This document shows, piece by piece, positions 63,105 to 64,000 of a stretch of DNA of 64,000 bases. The notes beneath the pieces are model-generated. The model ran no database searches. It worked only from the letters and a program-made list of their open reading frames with translations, and had not been told where the DNA came from. A program made the translations under genes and the position numbers. The DNA comes from Nesterenkonia alba DSM 19423. Its GTDB lineage: Bacteria; Actinomycetota; Actinomycetes; Actinomycetales; Micrococcaceae. Location: NCBI RefSeq assembly GCF_000421745.1, contig NZ_ATXP01000002.1:1-64000 (forward strand). The letters are read 5' to 3'. Position 1 is the stretch's first letter, and the number at the start of each line of letters is the position of its first letter.

Positions 63105-63935
63105 TTAGTCTTCGTCGATCTGTCCCACCGGTGTACGTTTCTCCGCCTGGAACTGGTCTTCTACCCGACCGTAGGCCCAGTAGGCAGACAGGGACATTCC
63201 GCGCCGATCCACACCGCGTTCTTTGACGAGATTACGCCGGATGGCTTTCATCTGCTCGCGCTCCCCGTGGATGAAAATCTGAACGTCCCCTGAGGGAATC
63301 TCCACCTCGGCCACCGCTGCGGTGAGTTGAGTGGTCTCCGGGGAGAAATCGGCGCCGCGATGCAGCCACCGGACCTCAACACCGGCGGGTGCGGCAATGG
63401 GCTGTTCTTCTGCGGCGTCACGCACCTCGATGAGCGCCAGCCCCTGGGCCTGTGCGGGCATACTTTCCACACTGGCGGCGATCGCCGGTAGCGCAGATTC
63501 GTCTCCGGCCAACAGATGCCAGTCGGCCTCCGGCCGGGGTGCGTAGCCCGAGCCGGGGCCGAAGAAACTGATCTGATCGCCCGGTTGCGCACCGGCAGCC
63601 CAGGGTCCGGCGATGCCCTCGTCCCCGTGGATGACGAAATCCACCCAGATGTGCTGACGCTCCCGGTCAATGTGCCGAATGGTGTAGGTCCGGGTCACCG
63701 GCATCTGGTCCTGGGGCAGCTGGTCACGAAGGGCATCCAGGTCGTAAGGGCGTTGCAAGCCAAGAGCCGGGTCGGCAAAGAGCAGCTTGATGTATTGATC
63801 GGTGTCCTCTTTGAACTCAATACCGGAGAACCCGTCCCCACCCAGGACCACGCGCACCATATGCGGGGTGAGGTGTTCAGTGTGTTGCACGGTGAGCAAG
63901 TGTTGACGGCGGGGCTTGCGTGGTGCTGGTGTCAT
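63105..63935 (-). CDS. Siderophore-interacting protein, FAD-dependent ferric reductase
   Basis: The 276-residue protein is of the ViuB/SIP type that reduces ferric-siderophore complexes. It has HMVRVVLGGDGF, the FAD-binding VTRTYTIRHID (RxYT), FVIHGDEGIAGPWA and the GDESALPAIAASVE segment. The C-terminal domain ends KRTPVGQIDED. A possible DtxR-type iron box lies just upstream (63946-63964). Function in iron release from siderophores is well supported by family. Confidence 0.9.
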   Translation of the reverse strand: MTPAPRKPRRQHLLTVQHTEHLTPHMVRVVLGGDGFSGIEFKEDTDQYIKLLFADPALGLQRPYDLDALRDQLPQDQMPVTRTYTIRHIDRERQHIWVDFVIHGDEGIAGPWAAGAQPGDQISFFGPGSGYAPRPEADWHLLAGDESALPAIAASVESMPAQAQGLALIEVRDAAEEQPIAAPAGVEVRWLHRGADFSPETTQLTAAVAEVEIPSGDVQIFIHGEREQMKAIRRNLVKERGVDRRGMSLSAYWAYGRVEDQFQAEKRTPVGQIDED

Positions 63936-63945
63936 ACACCCACCC

Positions 63946-63964
63946 TATAGGAAGGTTTACCTCA
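63946..63964 (-). promoter_or_regulatory. Possible DtxR/IdeR-type iron box
   Basis: On the minus strand this stretch reads TGAGGTAAACCTTCCTATA, which matches the 19-nt DtxR consensus TTAGGTTAGCCTAACCTAA at about 11 positions and is centred on the imperfect palindrome AGGTAAACCT. It lies 10 bp upstream of the siderophore-interacting protein start, the expected place for iron repression. Confidence 0.5.
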
Positions 63965-64000
63965 GTTCATCTCCCGGGGTAACGCAAGATGAGACTCACC

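Overview
This window is a high-GC actinobacterial chromosome segment. Gene content and order (rimP-nusA-ylxR-infB-rbfA-truB-ribF, rpsO-pnp, dxr-rseP-ispG, rpsB-tsf-pyrH-frr-cdsA, many 4-bp stop/start overlaps, GTG starts) fit the order Micrococcales; the genus cannot be decided from the sequence alone.

Layout. 1-11.7 kb is a surface-glycan locus. It begins with the end of an IS3-family element that appears to have cut a glycosyltransferase gene, followed by a rhamnosyltransferase-like protein, two polysaccharide pyruvyltransferase-like proteins, further glycosyltransferases (one with two GT2 modules), a sialic-acid-synthase (NeuB) fusion and UDP-glucose dehydrogenase. Base composition is lower in GC over roughly 0.3-6.5 kb, as expected of exchangeable polysaccharide genes. 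11.9-15.6 kb is an accessory stretch with three diverged copies of an ~80-residue protein family, a two-TM surface protein, a small membrane protein and a PAP2 phosphatase. 15.6-30.3 kb (all minus strand) is the translation/RNA housekeeping block from proS down to pnp, with two small membrane genes and a methyltransferase inserted. 30.3-33.4 kb is a tightly overlapped sigma factor / Ser-Thr kinase / lipoprotein operon. 33.5-34.8 kb holds an AbiEi/DUF559-type gene bracketed by two 64-bp palindromes. 34.8-39.6 kb carries the MEP isoprenoid genes dxr and ispG with the site-2 protease rseP and a GNAT gene. 40.4-46.3 kb has two sodium:solute symporter/DUF485 pairs in opposite orientation around a LytS/LytTR two-component system. 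46.3-51 kb is divIVA-like, cdsA, frr, pyrH, tsf, rpsB. 51.5-64 kb is mixed: an M23 peptidase, a toxin-antitoxin-like pair, a NarL-type two-component system, a dehydrogenase / PTPS-like / glycosyltransferase cluster, a CAT-anticodon tRNA, TM2 proteins, lipid/glycan genes and a siderophore-interacting protein with a possible iron box.

The most unusual signal is a set of four palindromic elements (18631-18692, 33542-33605, 34754-34817, 40359-40420). All have 19-nt arms around a 24-26 nt centre containing GGG(A/C)TATA; arm sequences differ between copies but stay complementary. Two of them flank the DUF559-type nuclease gene in opposite orientations, which suggests (inference) a REP/RAYT-like element-plus-nuclease arrangement. 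Other leads are the three-copy mini-protein family, the NeuB fusion lacking its C-terminal domain, the PTPS-like protein lacking catalytic and zinc-binding residues, and the kinase with a long insert between its catalytic loop and metal-binding Asp.
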